The translations under genes were made by a program, and so were the position numbers. Below, piece after piece: positions 33,446 through 45,680 of a stretch of DNA of 64,000 nucleotides. Below the pieces are notes generated by a model that saw only the letters and a program-made list of their open reading frames with translations, did no database searches and was not told where the DNA came from. The stretch covers positions 1 to 64,000 of the forward strand of contig JAODTK010005681.1 of assembly GCA_026419785.1 (NCBI GenBank), written 5' to 3'. The stretch's first letter is position 1. Each line of letters starts with the position of its first letter. Origin of the DNA: Sclerodactyla briareus (Eukaryota > Echinodermata > Holothuroidea > Dendrochirotida > Sclerodactylidae).

Positions 33446-34585
33446 ATCGGAATGATAAAACTGGAAGATGAAATAAATTACAGTCCGCAAGAAGTGCACC
33501 AAGTTTGATTTCATCACAATGATACTCAGTAAATTGACTCTGAGAACCTTGGAATGAACTAATTTTCAAGTGAATCTTCTCCTATGTTGGTGAATATACT
33601 ACTAAGTTCAATTTTTTCACAAACAATCATGAAATAGTATGCTTTAGCTTGAATACAATAAAGGTCCGCTCTTGGTGATGAAGATTTGGAGCAATTGGTA
33701 TCGGTTTAAGCCACCATTTTCCATTTTCTGCATGCAAAATTCCTTTTTTGGTCCAGTTTTCTAATTTCCATGTTCTCCTGTTTTCTCACGCTTCCGTGTT
33801 ATATACGTTTTTCAATAATGAGACATGTTCTAAAGTTTAATAAGTTTGTTGACCGATTGTGCCCTACGCAATTTGAGGCAGATTATTTAGCACTCGCACT
33901 CTACTGCCTGTGATTCACGCCTCTGCTACACATGCTGGTACATGCTTCAAAACCCTGTACGTAGCATGTGCTGACTCTGAGCTGCTGTATTTGGCCGAAT
34001 GCTATGCATCGTACCAAGTGAAGCTCGGGTTCACTGACTGAAAGAAGCGACGCCCCAGCAACTAAAATACTATATTTTTATTGTGGACTGGGTTCCAATA
34101 CCCTGTGTAGGAGTGTGTGTTTTTTCCGATGCTGAGCAGCAACGGTAATTGTTTCCGCTTTTCAATATAGTAGTAAGACAAAATCAATTACTTCTGCTCA
34201 CATTAAAACGTCTTTTTCTTTGGTTGTCAAGTCAAAATAGAATTCCATGTTTGCACAATTCCGTGAATTTTGTCCATTTTCTGTATCGCGAAAAAGTGGT
34301 GCTTAGTAGAGTAGGTGCTATTAGAGATCATGTTACTTACTACTGCCTTGAGTCTCTTTGGAAGTTGCTTGGAGATAGAATGCTACGTACCGCACAGCCA
34401 TAAAGTGATTAATGAACTGGACCTGAAAGAAATGAGAGAATATGAATAATTCAGGGCAATAATCGTTAAGTAATTACAATATAATGTGGAGACAGACGCT
34501 TGTTGGGAAAAAGAAATAAAGAATGGATTAGCTCCCTGCCTGCCAATTGATTTTTGTAACAAACTTTCGTACAAAGTTACCCAAA
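33446..34585. other. ANO8-like intron, no feature recognised
   Basis: No repeat matches to the rest of the window or coding likeness noted. Confidence 0.35.
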
Positions 34586-34747
34586 ATGTCTCTTCCCGCG
34601 CCAAACGTAAAGATGGTTAAGCCTCTTCTCTTTGGGAAGGCGCCAACGGGTCTTAGGATTTTTTCAACAACACAAACAAGAGTATCTCACCAATCAAATT
34701 TTACAGCAAGCCCGTGTGTGGAAAAAATTGTACAAAGTTTCCGGTGA
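34586..34747 (+). CDS. Possible short exon or small ORF, unidentified
   Basis: ATG in fair context (caaaATGt) opens 53 codons ending TGA at 34745-34747, with a possible donor CCG|GTGATA just before the stop. The peptide starts MSLPAPNVKMVKPLLFGKAP, is rich in Ser, Thr and Arg and almost free of acidic residues, as in mitochondrial presequences. It lies opposite to the anoctamin gene within its large intron and directly abuts a TIR element. No homologue is recognised, and chance cannot be excluded. Confidence 0.22.
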   Translation: MSLPAPNVKMVKPLLFGKAPTGLRIFSTTQTRVSHQSNFTASPCVEKIVQSFR

Positions 34748-34753
34748 TACCTG

Positions 34754-36352
34754 AGGGCTTGTCACACACTGTGGCGATAACTACTATGATAAACGACACA
34801 ATAATATCGACATCGATTTAAAAAGGTGTATTTTCGATAGGAGGGTTCACACTTTTGCGATACGTTACGATACAATAAATTTAATCGAACGTCGAGTTGA
34901 AAATCTTTTAATTTTATCGTACGAGATTTATCGGATGCGATGAAGTGTGCAATGCAGTGATAACTTGCGCAATTCTGCGAATAGTATGGAACGCCGAAAC
35001 AGCTATTGGGAGGTTTAGCCTGAAAAGTGGGTTTTAGTGAAAATCGGGTTTTGAATGAATGTTTTTGGGTAGTGACCGTATCCGGGGAAGACATAGGCCT
35101 CTGAATGAGCTTCCCGGCCCCATTTGCCTTTCCGCCATGCACGTACATACAAACACATTATTTCAGTTCGAATCCCATGAGCCCCTCCCCATATACGATA
35201 GTAGCGTGACCAGTGATGTAATGGGGAGGGTCATGTTGCGCCGACGCCCACGAAGTATCATGCGACATGCAAAGGCAGGAGATATGCGGTTGTAGGGAGT
35301 GCCGGGGGAGGGAGTGTTGTTGCTGTTGAGAGGAGCAGGGTAGGGGTCGGAGGGGTTTTTCCCAAGGGTCGCGGCCACAGCTGACGTATTGACAGAAACT
35401 TCAACCTGGACCCTATGTGAAGAAAGAGGCGGGGGAAAAGAAACAAAGAAGAAAGAAACAGAACCGAATAAGTAAAGGGGGGGGTGGTATTTATGGGGGG
35501 TATTATGTAGGGGGGGGGGTATAAGTTGATCTAACGCCAAGTTGATGTCTTGAGAGTCATTAGGAAGTAGTAGGTAGACACGGTTGGGAAAAAACAAAAA
35601 AAAGACGTAGGCATTATTTCCACTCGCAGTTCTGAGCAGAGTAGTAAGTAACCAAGATCCAGTTTTCAGCTCATTGACTGAATTGACTCAACTGACTGAA
35701 TGCTTTCTTGCTACCTCACTCGCCGTATCTGGATACGAAGCTAAATAAGATGGGTGTCGCCAAAGGTAAGGGTAGGCGAGGCTGGTGAGGTCCGCTGCCG
35801 CTTTGTGATCGTTAATAGGGGGAATGAATGCAGCTTAGTGCCTCCAGGAATGCCGTTGAGCTTCCATGATTGTTTGTGTTTGGGGCAGAATGGATCGTGA
35901 GGAGGAACAATTTACTGAATGGAATGAATGAAGTTCAGTAAGTCCAGGAAAGGTTTGTGATGTAATCAAGTGCCCCTATTTGCGTGGATGTCACCACGAC
36001 TAGAGACAAGGGTGTTTTGTAAACTGCATGTTGTCTTGCTTTAAACATGGGTCAATTAACACTATTTACGCCTCCTACAAGTACCCGGAGGAAGAAGACA
36101 CAGGCTTCGAATTGCTTGAAATTACAATTATTGTTATTCACGAATTTGCTGACCAGGCTATTCACCGCCTGAGTGATAAAAGGGAAAACTTGTGCTTTTC
36201 TCAACCAAATCCCCCACCATTTTCTCTGTGATGTTTAGGCGCTGAGACGCCGAGAAAAGTATCTTACGACATTTTTATCGCACAAAATTGTGAACACTCC
36301 ATCCGATAAATTTCTCGTATCGTTATCATGATCGCACAGTGTGAAAAGCGCG
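34754..36352. mobile_element. DNA transposon or MITE with terminal inverted repeats (~1.6 kb)
   Basis: The left end 'gggcttgtcacacactgtgg' followed by 'cgataac..ctatgataa' has its reverse complement at the right end (36352 inward: 'gcgcttttcacactgtgcga', 'tcatgataacgatacgag'). Inner parts of the arms also match ('gttcacacttttgcgata' against 'gttcacaattttgtgcgata'). The interior holds G-rich tracts (35465-35520) and no recognisable transposase; a 144-codon minus frame is proline-rich from the G tract. Target-site duplication is not clear. Confidence 0.5.
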
Positions 36353-36584
36353 TTAGATGACTCTATGGAAGCAGACCATAACATTCTGAAGGCTCCAATG
36401 TGCCATTGTTCAATTATGATACTAACTATTGACTAACTGTGTTGATCATTCAAACTAACCTGTAGAAGAGGAGCTTGACATTTGTCGACAAAGAGCCTAA
36501 TGCTGGTTAAGCACCAACTTTATGATTAATCCACCTATACTTTGGATAAGCACACATTGCTAACACTTGGTGCTCAAAACTTGC
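36353..36584. other. Unassigned intron sequence
   Basis: Nothing recognised. Confidence 0.3.
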
Positions 36585-36860
36585 CCTCTAGAATGACCTT
36601 TGACCTCAAATTTCTGACAACCTAACCCCATATGTATCTATTGTCAATATTACTAATGACTACTTTCATGATCATCCAATCTTATGCTGCAGGAGTAGAA
36701 GCCGTTCTACCATCAACGACATTGGCTATAATTGACCCCTAGATGACCTTTGAATTCAAATATCTGAACCCCCTATGTGTATCATTGGTCAATGTTGTCA
36801 CTAATTTTCATGGTAATTTGGTTATTCCAAAGAGTGGAAGCCGCTTGACGGTTCCATATT
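36585..36860 (+). repeat. Two tandem copies of a ~150-bp repeat
   Basis: 'ctagaatgacctttgacctc'...'gtatctattgtcaatattac'...'agtagaagccgttctacc' is followed by 'ctagatgacctttgaattca'...'gtatcattggtcaatgttgt'...'agtggaagccgcttgacgg'. A diverged two-unit array. Confidence 0.6.
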
Positions 36861-37199
36861 CCCAGAAGTAACTGTCTAAATGTGGGAATCGTGAAGTACC
36901 AATCGATCAATAATCCTCATTCGCCCATTAACCATTGCTGATTTTGGAAAACAGTCAACACGCTAAAACTTGTTGTCATTACATCAGTCATCTTAAGTGA
37001 TCCTACTCCGGCCATTTTATCCTAACTCCCACACTCAATGTGTGCTCAGTCATTAAACACAATGGCGGTTCCAGGCGCTTACTGACGGTTTCTCTATGGA
37101 GTCTTTTTGAGATTGGTGTATCTCTATCTCATGGGTATAAACCACAATTTTTTCAAATTTTTAACTACGTCATACAGTCTTTAACTGAACCCTTCCCTT

Positions 37200-37620
37200 T
37201 TTTTTTTTATTCACATGGTTACTTTGCCGATCAATGGTCGAACTTTGAAGGCCAGCAAGGATGCAGACCCTGGATACTGCACCTATTGTCATCTGCGATC
37301 CCTCACCAGGGTCCAAAATAAGGCATGCCTCTTTGGCGGTACCTTATGTGGGGTGGGGGTCAATTCACACGCAAATGATCACTTGAAAATTGTCCTACCC
37401 CTTGTTTGAACCTGCTCCAATCCCTTGTGCTTATCGTCCACGAGAAAGCAACAGGTACAATTTTTAATTCTTCGTAATGACCCGACTCGCTATATTGTAC
37501 CCCACCCCCGGTCCTCCCGAGTGGAAAGTCTTACCTCTAAATACTCGGCATACTCGTACCTATACAGACAAGGTGCAATACCTAACCATTCAGTAAGAGG
37601 CTGGTCCACTTCTACACAGG
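37200..37620 (-). mobile_element. tRNA-derived SINE, family A
   Basis: Minus-strand copy. The body 'gcaaggatgcagaccctgga', 'tctttggcggtacctta' matches the reverse complement of 3560-3720 and the copy at 55.3 kb. The right end (37500-37600) should hold the tRNA head but is badly decayed (remnant 'cccgagtggaaagtcttacc'). Confidence 0.6.
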
Positions 37621-38214
37621 CTTGACCAAATGGGATGTAGCCAAATCTTTAATTAAACAGACAAGGACTGGTTTTAGTTTGACTTGGATTTCTGGAGGGC
37701 TGATTGTGTTGTTACCTCCTGTGTTATCTCTACTCACACTGCAAAGCGGACCCATGTATAAGATATACTTCTCTATGCACAACGCTAGTGTGGCTCTGGC
37801 CAACTTAATTTTTTCACTGCAAAAATAAGAGATGCTAAAACTGGGCCCATGACCAATCATATGCTGCAAATAACAAATGGCTCAGGGTTGAGGAATCAGG
37901 GTTACTAGGCAAACCCAGCCTTAAAATAGGGTTCTGTGCATGCCTGTTTCCACTACAATACTTGTGTAGTAAAATGGAAGTGCGGGTACTGTGTTTTTGT
38001 TTTTGGCTCACTTGTATTGTTACGTAATATGTTTTTTGCCTTATGGCTCATCCATGGTAATGGTATCTCCCAAGGTCGGTATATAACCAAGATGTTGATC
38101 TGATGACGCTCTCTTTCCTCACTTGGCGTTGCCGTTTTCAGGCTGGCGCCTTCAAGCCACCGTTATTATCCCTTCGTGTGTCCAACCTCCGTACATGTGT
38201 CTTCTCTTTGTCAT
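37621..38214. other. ANO8-like intron, no feature recognised
   Basis: Overlapping open stretches of 68 (plus) and 85 (minus) codons are present without family likeness. Confidence 0.3.
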
Positions 38215-40400
38215 TCTCATTAGTTTAGTTTAGTTGTAGTGAATAAGGTCAGGAATACATTACCTCATACGACCCCGAAGAGCCACAACATCCCAGAAAG
38301 AAAAATGAACCAAACTCGAACTAAATCATACGCCCTTGATTCTGAAAAATAAATCAAGACTGTCTTGAACGCATTAACACTCTTAGAGCACCACCATTTC
38401 ATGAGACATCCACTCATTGATCACTCTCTGCGAGAAGAAATATTTACGATGTCCAATCTGCAGCGCTTGCCACGAACTGAGACAGTGGCCCATTTGGCAG
38501 TAACATTGGAAAATTCAAAGAATTAGTGGAAAGACAGGCCAACGAGTCCATGGACAATTTTGAAAACCATCCAAGTCCACCCCGATCGCCTCAGCTTCCG
38601 GGTCGTTAAAACCGAGACGCCTTAATCTTTCCTCGTAGATAAATTTTTCAGACAGTGAAGCATTCTAGTTGCCCCTAAGTTTGCCCTGACGTCTCACTTA
38701 CCTGCTTGTCTTTTCAAGTTAGGATTCCCCACTGTACAGATACTCATGTGCGGTCCTCTCACCATTGCTTAAACATCCTGACAACAATATCATTATCAAG
38801 GAAACTGAAGTTGCGTCCAATCAAACCAAATCCAATTCCTTACCCAACCTCTTCTAGCAACTTCGGCACACTGCTTGAAAGTTCAAAGAAGAATCAAAAC
38901 AAACCCCAACATCTTTTTCTGACAATCACCCTCCTGATATTTTTTGGGGCCATTCAACTTGACGGAAGCGTTGCGATTGTTGAAAACCAACATGCATACT
39001 TTGCACTTGTCGACATTGAAAAACATTTGCCAGTCGAAGACCATTTGGAAATTATAACCCTAATCCCTTTGAACCAATTGGCAGCATCATCATTCGAACC
39101 TCCCTCCCGATACAACTTATTATCGTCTGTGAACTTCTTACCCCTTGAATCAACAGAACCTTCGAAGATCGTCAATATACGCCAGAAACAGGAGTGGCCC
39201 AAGAACCGTCCCTGGGAACAACACTAGTGATCTTTTGCCAAGAAGAACGACCGCCCATTAAATGACAACTCGTTGTTCCCTAATTATGACGCACTCATGA
39301 ATCCACTTGAGGACATTCCCCTCAATACCAAAGCTCTTCCAACTTGAGCAAGAGACGCTCATGAGGACCTTGTCAAAAGCTTTTCTGAAAGTCCAGGAAA
39401 TTATAATCAACGCATTGGCCGTTGTCAACAGAACATTTAACATCTCCCATAAATTCAAACATGAGCGATTTCTCCTAAATCCATGCTGAGAATATCTAAT
39501 CAGACTATGCTCCTTGAAATAATCAACCTCTGATCCTAAATGATTGCATCCATTGACCTTGCATCAGACACACTAGTAGACTGACTGTGGCCTGTAATTA
39601 CAAGGACAATACGTTTACCTTTCTTGGAAAAATTGAGAAACTTTGCTCTCCTTCCATCCTCCAATCCTCCGAACAATACCTTCTTGTAGAGTCTTATTGA
39701 AAAATAGCTAGTGGAACAACAACTCGTCGGCAAAGGATTTCATTAAGAAAAGGATAAACTCCGTCAGGACCAAGAGCTTTATCACTTTTGAGCGGCTGCA
39801 GTTTCTTCTCCTTTACTAAACCAGACGACACCCAGATTACCAATACTCTGTTGAAAACCCCGACAACTAGGTCCCCAAAATTATCCAAGTTCCCATGAGT
39901 AGAAAACCACCCCAACGAGATACTCATTAAGAACCTAAGCCATCTCCTGGCTATCGCTGATTGTACTACCACCCGAGTTGAATCTATCAAAGGACCAATG
40001 CTGTCCTTTGACTTTCTGCTTCACCCCTCACATAAGAGAAAAATGCACGAAGATTCTCCTTGATATTAGATGCAACCTGCCCGCTCGAAATCAAGTTTAG
40101 CACCAGAAACTAAACGCTGGACAGCTTTTGCTGAACTTGAAATGCTCTAGATCAGACACGGACCCAGTAGAACGATAATAAGTCGCCATAAGTGGTCGCT
40201 TACGTTTTTGATGGCCAGAAAACAATTCCCTTTTCATTCAGAGGCCTCTGTTCTTTACTGCGACTTTTCCTCCAAGGAACTTAAACTTTCAAACTCGTTT
40301 AACTTTTCCAATGAACCATGCCAAGAGTCCACATCATTCATACTTTCAACAATTTATTGCCAATCTACTTTGCTAAACCAGAAGCCAAAAGCTATGCTTC
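38215..40400 (-). mobile_element. CR1/Jockey-like LINE remnant (reverse transcriptase)
   Basis: On the minus strand, from 40300 downward, broken frames give in order: an arginine-rich linker and AENIKENLRAFFSYVRG-like text; LKSDKALGPDGVYPFLN; FKKGKR near 39610; LDFQKAFDKV then SFGIEGNVLKWIHE (39300-39440); a TDDNKLYRE box with the catalytic DD pair kept (FTDD instead of FADD, ~39130); YEERLRRLGF (~38630); and the 3'-end motif shared with 9.8 and 13.8 kb. This is the domain order of a CR1/Jockey-clade ORF2 without its endonuclease. Many frameshifts and stops make it inactive. It lies in the same orientation as the anoctamin gene, within an intron. Confidence 0.8.
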
Positions 40401-40404
40401 CTTG

Positions 40405-42420
40405 AATTTTTCTGACAACCCATAGCCCGACACACAAGGACAAAATGGGAGAGAGCTCATCCTGGGAAGAATCGTCTGACAAACTTCATTCACATTTTTC
40501 CCACGCCAATAAGGTTCCCATTTCAAAGGATTTTCAGACTTGGGCTCTGGGGACTTCAAACAATAGGTTCAGTACTCATCATGACCTCTGACCTGACCCA
40601 AAATGATAGGGTTCATGTCTCATCATGTGTGAACACCCTACCAAGTAGAGCTTAGTCCATTCAGGTGGGTCGAATTAATGGTGTATTCCAAGCCTTAATT
40701 GGCCAAACATTGACTTTTCACACAATTTCCAATTTCACTTCAACTAAAATTCAACCCTGACGTATACCAAAACTATAGGATTCTTGGGGTGTATTAACTG
40801 GGTACTACTGACTGCCCTTTGTACTGGTGGCCCCCAGTAGGAAAAGCTCTGCAAGACACAGCCAAGTGAATTTGTTGCAACGGCGTCTGAGTCATGACTA
40901 TAGTACGCGAAGTGTCTAATTCGGAGCTTAATCGTGAATAGCAGGCAGTGCGAGTTACTTCAGACTTGTGACCTGGCTTGTGTACCTCTGTGACCTGACC
41001 CCAAAACATAGGATTGTCCTTACTCATCATGGAACACAATACCAAGTATGACCTCCATCACATCCAGATGGGGTCACGTTATCGTGTTGACAAGCACAAA
41101 ATTGGCCGAAGTATTAACTTTTCACAAATTTCTTATTTCTGACCAAAAATTCACCCCCGACTAACCTTAACAATAGCGTTCCTGTACTCCCCAAAAATGC
41201 CTACCCCCAAATTTGACCTGATCAGACCACCATCTGGACTATCGTGTTCACAGGTTTTCAGACCTTGCCCTCTGGTGACCTCAGATGACTCTGACCATAC
41301 CCCAAAACAATAGGGTTCATTTACTCATCATGAGAACACACATTAACAAGTCTGAGCTTCATCCATCCGGTGGGGTCATTAATCGTGTTCACAAGCCAAA
41401 TTGGCCAAACTTATTAACTTTTCACAAAATTTTCCTATTTTTGACCAAAACCAAAATTCACCCCCGACCTATACAAGAACAGAAATAAACGGGTTCCTGT
41501 ACTCTCCCCATAAGAAAGAGCTACAACCCACCAAATTTGAACCTGATCAGACACACCATTCGGACTTATCGTGTTCACAAGGTTTTCAGACTATGACCTC
41601 TGGGGACCTCAGATTACCTCTGGGCTGACCCCAAAACATAGGGTTCATGTAGTCACATGGTGAACACCCTCCCAGGTATGCACTTCATCCATCCATGTGG
41701 GTTGAGTTATCGTTTTCACAGCCAAAATTGCCAATTATGACTTTTCACAAATTTCCTATTTTTGACCAAACCTCACCCCCGACCTATACCAAAAAATAGG
41801 TTGTCGCTGTAGGCAACCCTAAGAACGTCTACACCCAATTTGAACCTGATCAGACTCGACGATTCTAGACTTATCGTGTTCAAACATGTTTTCACTACTT
41901 TGACCTCTGGTGATCCTAGATAACTCGACCTGACCCCAAAACAATAGGGTTTTCATGTACCATCATGGGGAACATACATACAGTATGGCTTCATCATCCA
42001 TGGGGGTTTGAGTTATCGGTTCACAAGCCAAAACTTGTCCAAATTATTGACTTTTCACAAATGTTCTATTTTTTGACAAAATTCCCCCCCGACCTATCCA
42101 AAAAATAGTGGTTCCTGTTTGTCCCCATAAGAAGCTACACACCACTTTGAACCTGATCAGACAACCATTCTGACTTATCGTGTTCACAAGGTTATCAGAC
42201 TTGTGACCTCTGGTGACCTCAGATTACTCTGACCTACCCCAAAACATAGGGTTCATGTACTCTCATGGGAACGCACATACCAAGTATGAGCTTCATCCAT
42301 CCAGGTGGGGTCGAGTTATCGTGTTCACACGCCAGCGTTACATACACACCACACACATACACCCACACACACACACTGTCATGACTGCAAGTGCCTCTGA
42401 CTTCGTTAGGAATAAAACCT
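40405..42420 (+). mobile_element. Repeat element D, longest copy (~2.0 kb)
   Basis: It starts near 'tgacaacccatagcccgaca' and carries five or more ~305-330 bp units; 'gagcttcatccatcc'-type anchors fall near 41357, 41685, 41991 and 42291. It ends in a CA tract (42340-42378), 'catgactgcaagtgcctctg' and a decayed hairpin 'acttcgttaggaataaaa'. The boundary phrases are shared with the copies at 16.5 and 19.7 kb. No coding capacity. Confidence 0.7.
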
Positions 42421-43444
42421 GGAATGCCATCCACATCGCCTCCCGCGAAACAAGGGACAAGCTCTAATCACTCTGTGGGAATATTGACATTATATTGTAT
42501 AGTCTGTATATTTATATTGACAACAAACAACAAAAAAAATTGGTTGTGGCTGTTGTTGTAGTGCCAAAGAATGTTCGTTCGTTCTTTGTCCGGTATGTTT
42601 TACGGGAATTCAATTATAATTGCACTTATTCCATTATAATTGCTTGGATGACACGCTTCGGTGTGGTTGTAGACTTGTGGATGCTGTGCTAGTTCTTGCA
42701 TGTTGATGTGGTGTCCGGTAGTTAGGGTTTGCTATGTATTTGCGTGGTATTCGCGAGAACACTGTGGATTCATAGTTCATAATTAAGTCATTTTTGCGCT
42801 ATATGTATTTACATGTATAAGTTAGTATTGCGATAGTTACTTAAGGTTTCTGTTCGTTTGTTTCTTTGTCCGTATTTTACGGGAGTCGGAACTCGATCAA
42901 TAACACTAACTATCCCAGTCGTGCTCGAAATATCTACCCTGTCAGCAGTGGGTCCGTCGGGCTTCTAACTCATAGCTTCCACTAGCCCGAACAGAATTTG
43001 GCCTAGCCCGATAAAATTTATTAGGGCCGTCACCACCGCTCGTCTGGCCATAGTAAAAGACACAATTAAATTTCCGTTTTTCGCAATGGCAATCCCGGTT
43101 CCTCGACAAAGTTGTAAAATGGTATCCTATGGGGGGTATAACATTACTTACACACTTTTTATTTCTCCCACACTCAATGTTGTTTAGAATCTTAAATAAT
43201 TACGAATAAGAATACAACTGTATGATTCTCTTTTTATTTATTGGAACGACTTTGATGGCAATACTTTTGCGATCGATTACATGTTTGCTTTTATAAAAGT
43301 GTTATAAAATTGATACTCGGAAATGCAAGTTGGTAGCAGAGCAAAATGTTCATAAGCCGAAGCCAAGTGATCGGTAGGTTTTTTACTAGTGCTAGACAGT
43401 GAAGTTTTGTTTGTGGATCATGATGCCTTTGCTGGCGCAACACT
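42421..43444. other. ANO8-like intron, no feature recognised
   Basis: The phrase 'tttctttgtccg.tattttacggga' occurs twice (about 42580 and 42870), a small local repeat. Confidence 0.3.
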
Positions 43445-45680
43445 TATGCCGCGAGAAAAGTAATAAATTATCAGGAAGAAATATATATTATCTTTGTTAA
43501 AATATATGCGATGGGAGAACTTTCATCCCTATTGCAATAAAAAGAATATTCATTTGGACAATCCAGATATATTTTCTGATTGTTGACATATTGTTCACAA
43601 TGGAACATACTGTTTCCCCTCAAAAATATTTCAGAAGCACAAATATGTTTCGATGGAGAATTATCCATAGGAGGACTAAGTTTCCCATGATATACTATGG
43701 TAGATTATTTCATGTGCAACAAATAATTGTTTGCAACACTAATATGTTGCAACACAATATTTTTTGCACTGAAATTTTATTTGCTCTCCACAATTATTTT
43801 CAACGTAAAAAAATATTATTAACGTAGTCTTTGCACCCTGATATGTTTGCAACAAATATATGTTGGCAAAGGAAATTTGTTTGCTCTGCATAGATTATAT
43901 AATCAACGAAAAAATATATATTATCAACGTAGTCTTAGTTCAGTCGTTTGAGTGATTCATCGTTCCCACTGGCGTAGCATTCGCCATGCTGTCCTTGCAC
44001 CACGCGTACGCTAAACTACCACAGAAACCATCAACTTGAACTTGAGTGATGTGTGCGGCATCTACTACTAATAGGCCTTGTAGTAACTGGCCTGAATTGG
44101 ACCCATATCCCTGGAGTGACAAATAGTGGTTCATATTCCCCCGCTCCCTCGACGGCCGGAACAGGTATGCCATCTCCTGCCTGAATCCCACTTGGCCTCT
44201 ATTATAGTAACAGTAACATTTGAGTTGGGGACACTGTTACTAGGAGTGTGTAGGGGGAGCATTCCGGCCTATGTGCCGTTGCAGACAAGGTTTGCAATCC
44301 TCCTGTCCTATGGCCGACTCAGTCAATGTTGGACAGCCTCTCCAACTATTCGCGTACTGTCGTCCATTAGTATCCAAGAATTTAATTATTCGAACCGACG
44401 TACAAATTAGTAGTATGTTAGTCCTTGTGGTTGTATTTGTAACCACTCATCATGTACACACTGTTACCGAAAAACTCCTGCGATGCCGGGCCGCTGGGTA
44501 TTTTTTTCTGAGGAAGGTTGAATGCAAACTGGATGTCCATAAATTTGCACATGTGCTCGGAATCAAGGTTAGAATGAGTAATATGGCTTAAATTCTTGCG
44601 CCGTTGCCGCATTTCTAGTTGTCCGTTGAACGCATGGTGATGATGGAAGGGAAATAGTAAATAATGTCAGAAATATCAAGTTTCAATAATATCCCCTAAA
44701 CAGTGACATTCTATAGCCCTGGTGCTCAATATCCTGAGAAAACAATACGCGAGAGCATGCCTATGGTCATCGGTATTCCAACTTCCACAATTTACGCACG
44801 AAAAGTCCAAGGAATGGAATCACTCGCGATGCATTTCCTTCGTTTATTCTGGACCCTCGATTTACCAGATGTCATCATATGATAAACCCTAAAAAAATAG
44901 TCCCGTTGGAGTATTGCTATTCCTCATAATCAGGTTTTATTCCTATATCAGCCCTGGAACTCCGGTTCCATATAGTACGAAAAGTGGAAAGCCGCGGTTG
45001 CAGGTTGACGGAATGCCACTCAGGTACCCTCAGTACATACAGTAGATTCACATGCATTTCATGGCTCACGGTACTCTGACATTAGAAGCCACGGCTGTCC
45101 ATGCGGCACGTTGATCTATATATTAGGGGTTGTCGTTGCAACATATTTTTGACAGCATGTATTTTTTCTGTGCCAACAAATAATTGTAGCCAAATATATT
45201 TTTTTGGTTTTTTAATATTTTTTCTAGTATCTACAATATTCGTGTTCGGAAAAGTTTCTTGTCATGGACAATATCTGCAATGGAAATATATTTTTGATTA
45301 CAAACACATTTTGTAGAACATATATTATTTTCCTTGTACATAATATTTCACTGAAACAACATAGATAGTCTTGCCAACATAATTTTTTTCTAGGATACAT
45401 ATATTCTAGCAAACAAGTTTTCGTTGCTAACGTATATTTTGTTGCGAACAATTAATTGTTGTAACTTGTAAATGAAATATATCTACATATATTTTTTCAT
45501 CGGAAACTTATTTCTCTTACGAACAGTTTTTCCATCGAAACATATTTGTGCTTCCGAAATATTTTTTGAGGGAAACAATATTTTCCATTGTGAATAAATA
45601 TTTCCACAATCAGAAAATATTTCTTGATTTGACATAAATATTTCTTCCTCGATATATAGTCCCTTTTCTCGCGCCATACA
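43445..45680. mobile_element. Foldback-like element with ~0.5-kb inverted arms
   Basis: The left arm 43445-43940 is the reverse complement of the right arm 45120-45680; outermost bases 'gccgcgagaaaag' and 'cttttctcgcgcc' pair, and both arms contain 'tgcaacaaat', 'aatatgtttc'-type AT-rich phrases. The arms are diverged and flank about 1.2 kb of unrelated DNA with no transposase likeness. A lone arm of the same family is at 1135-1545. The size and long AT-rich arms resemble foldback elements; the superfamily is not assignable. Confidence 0.55.
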
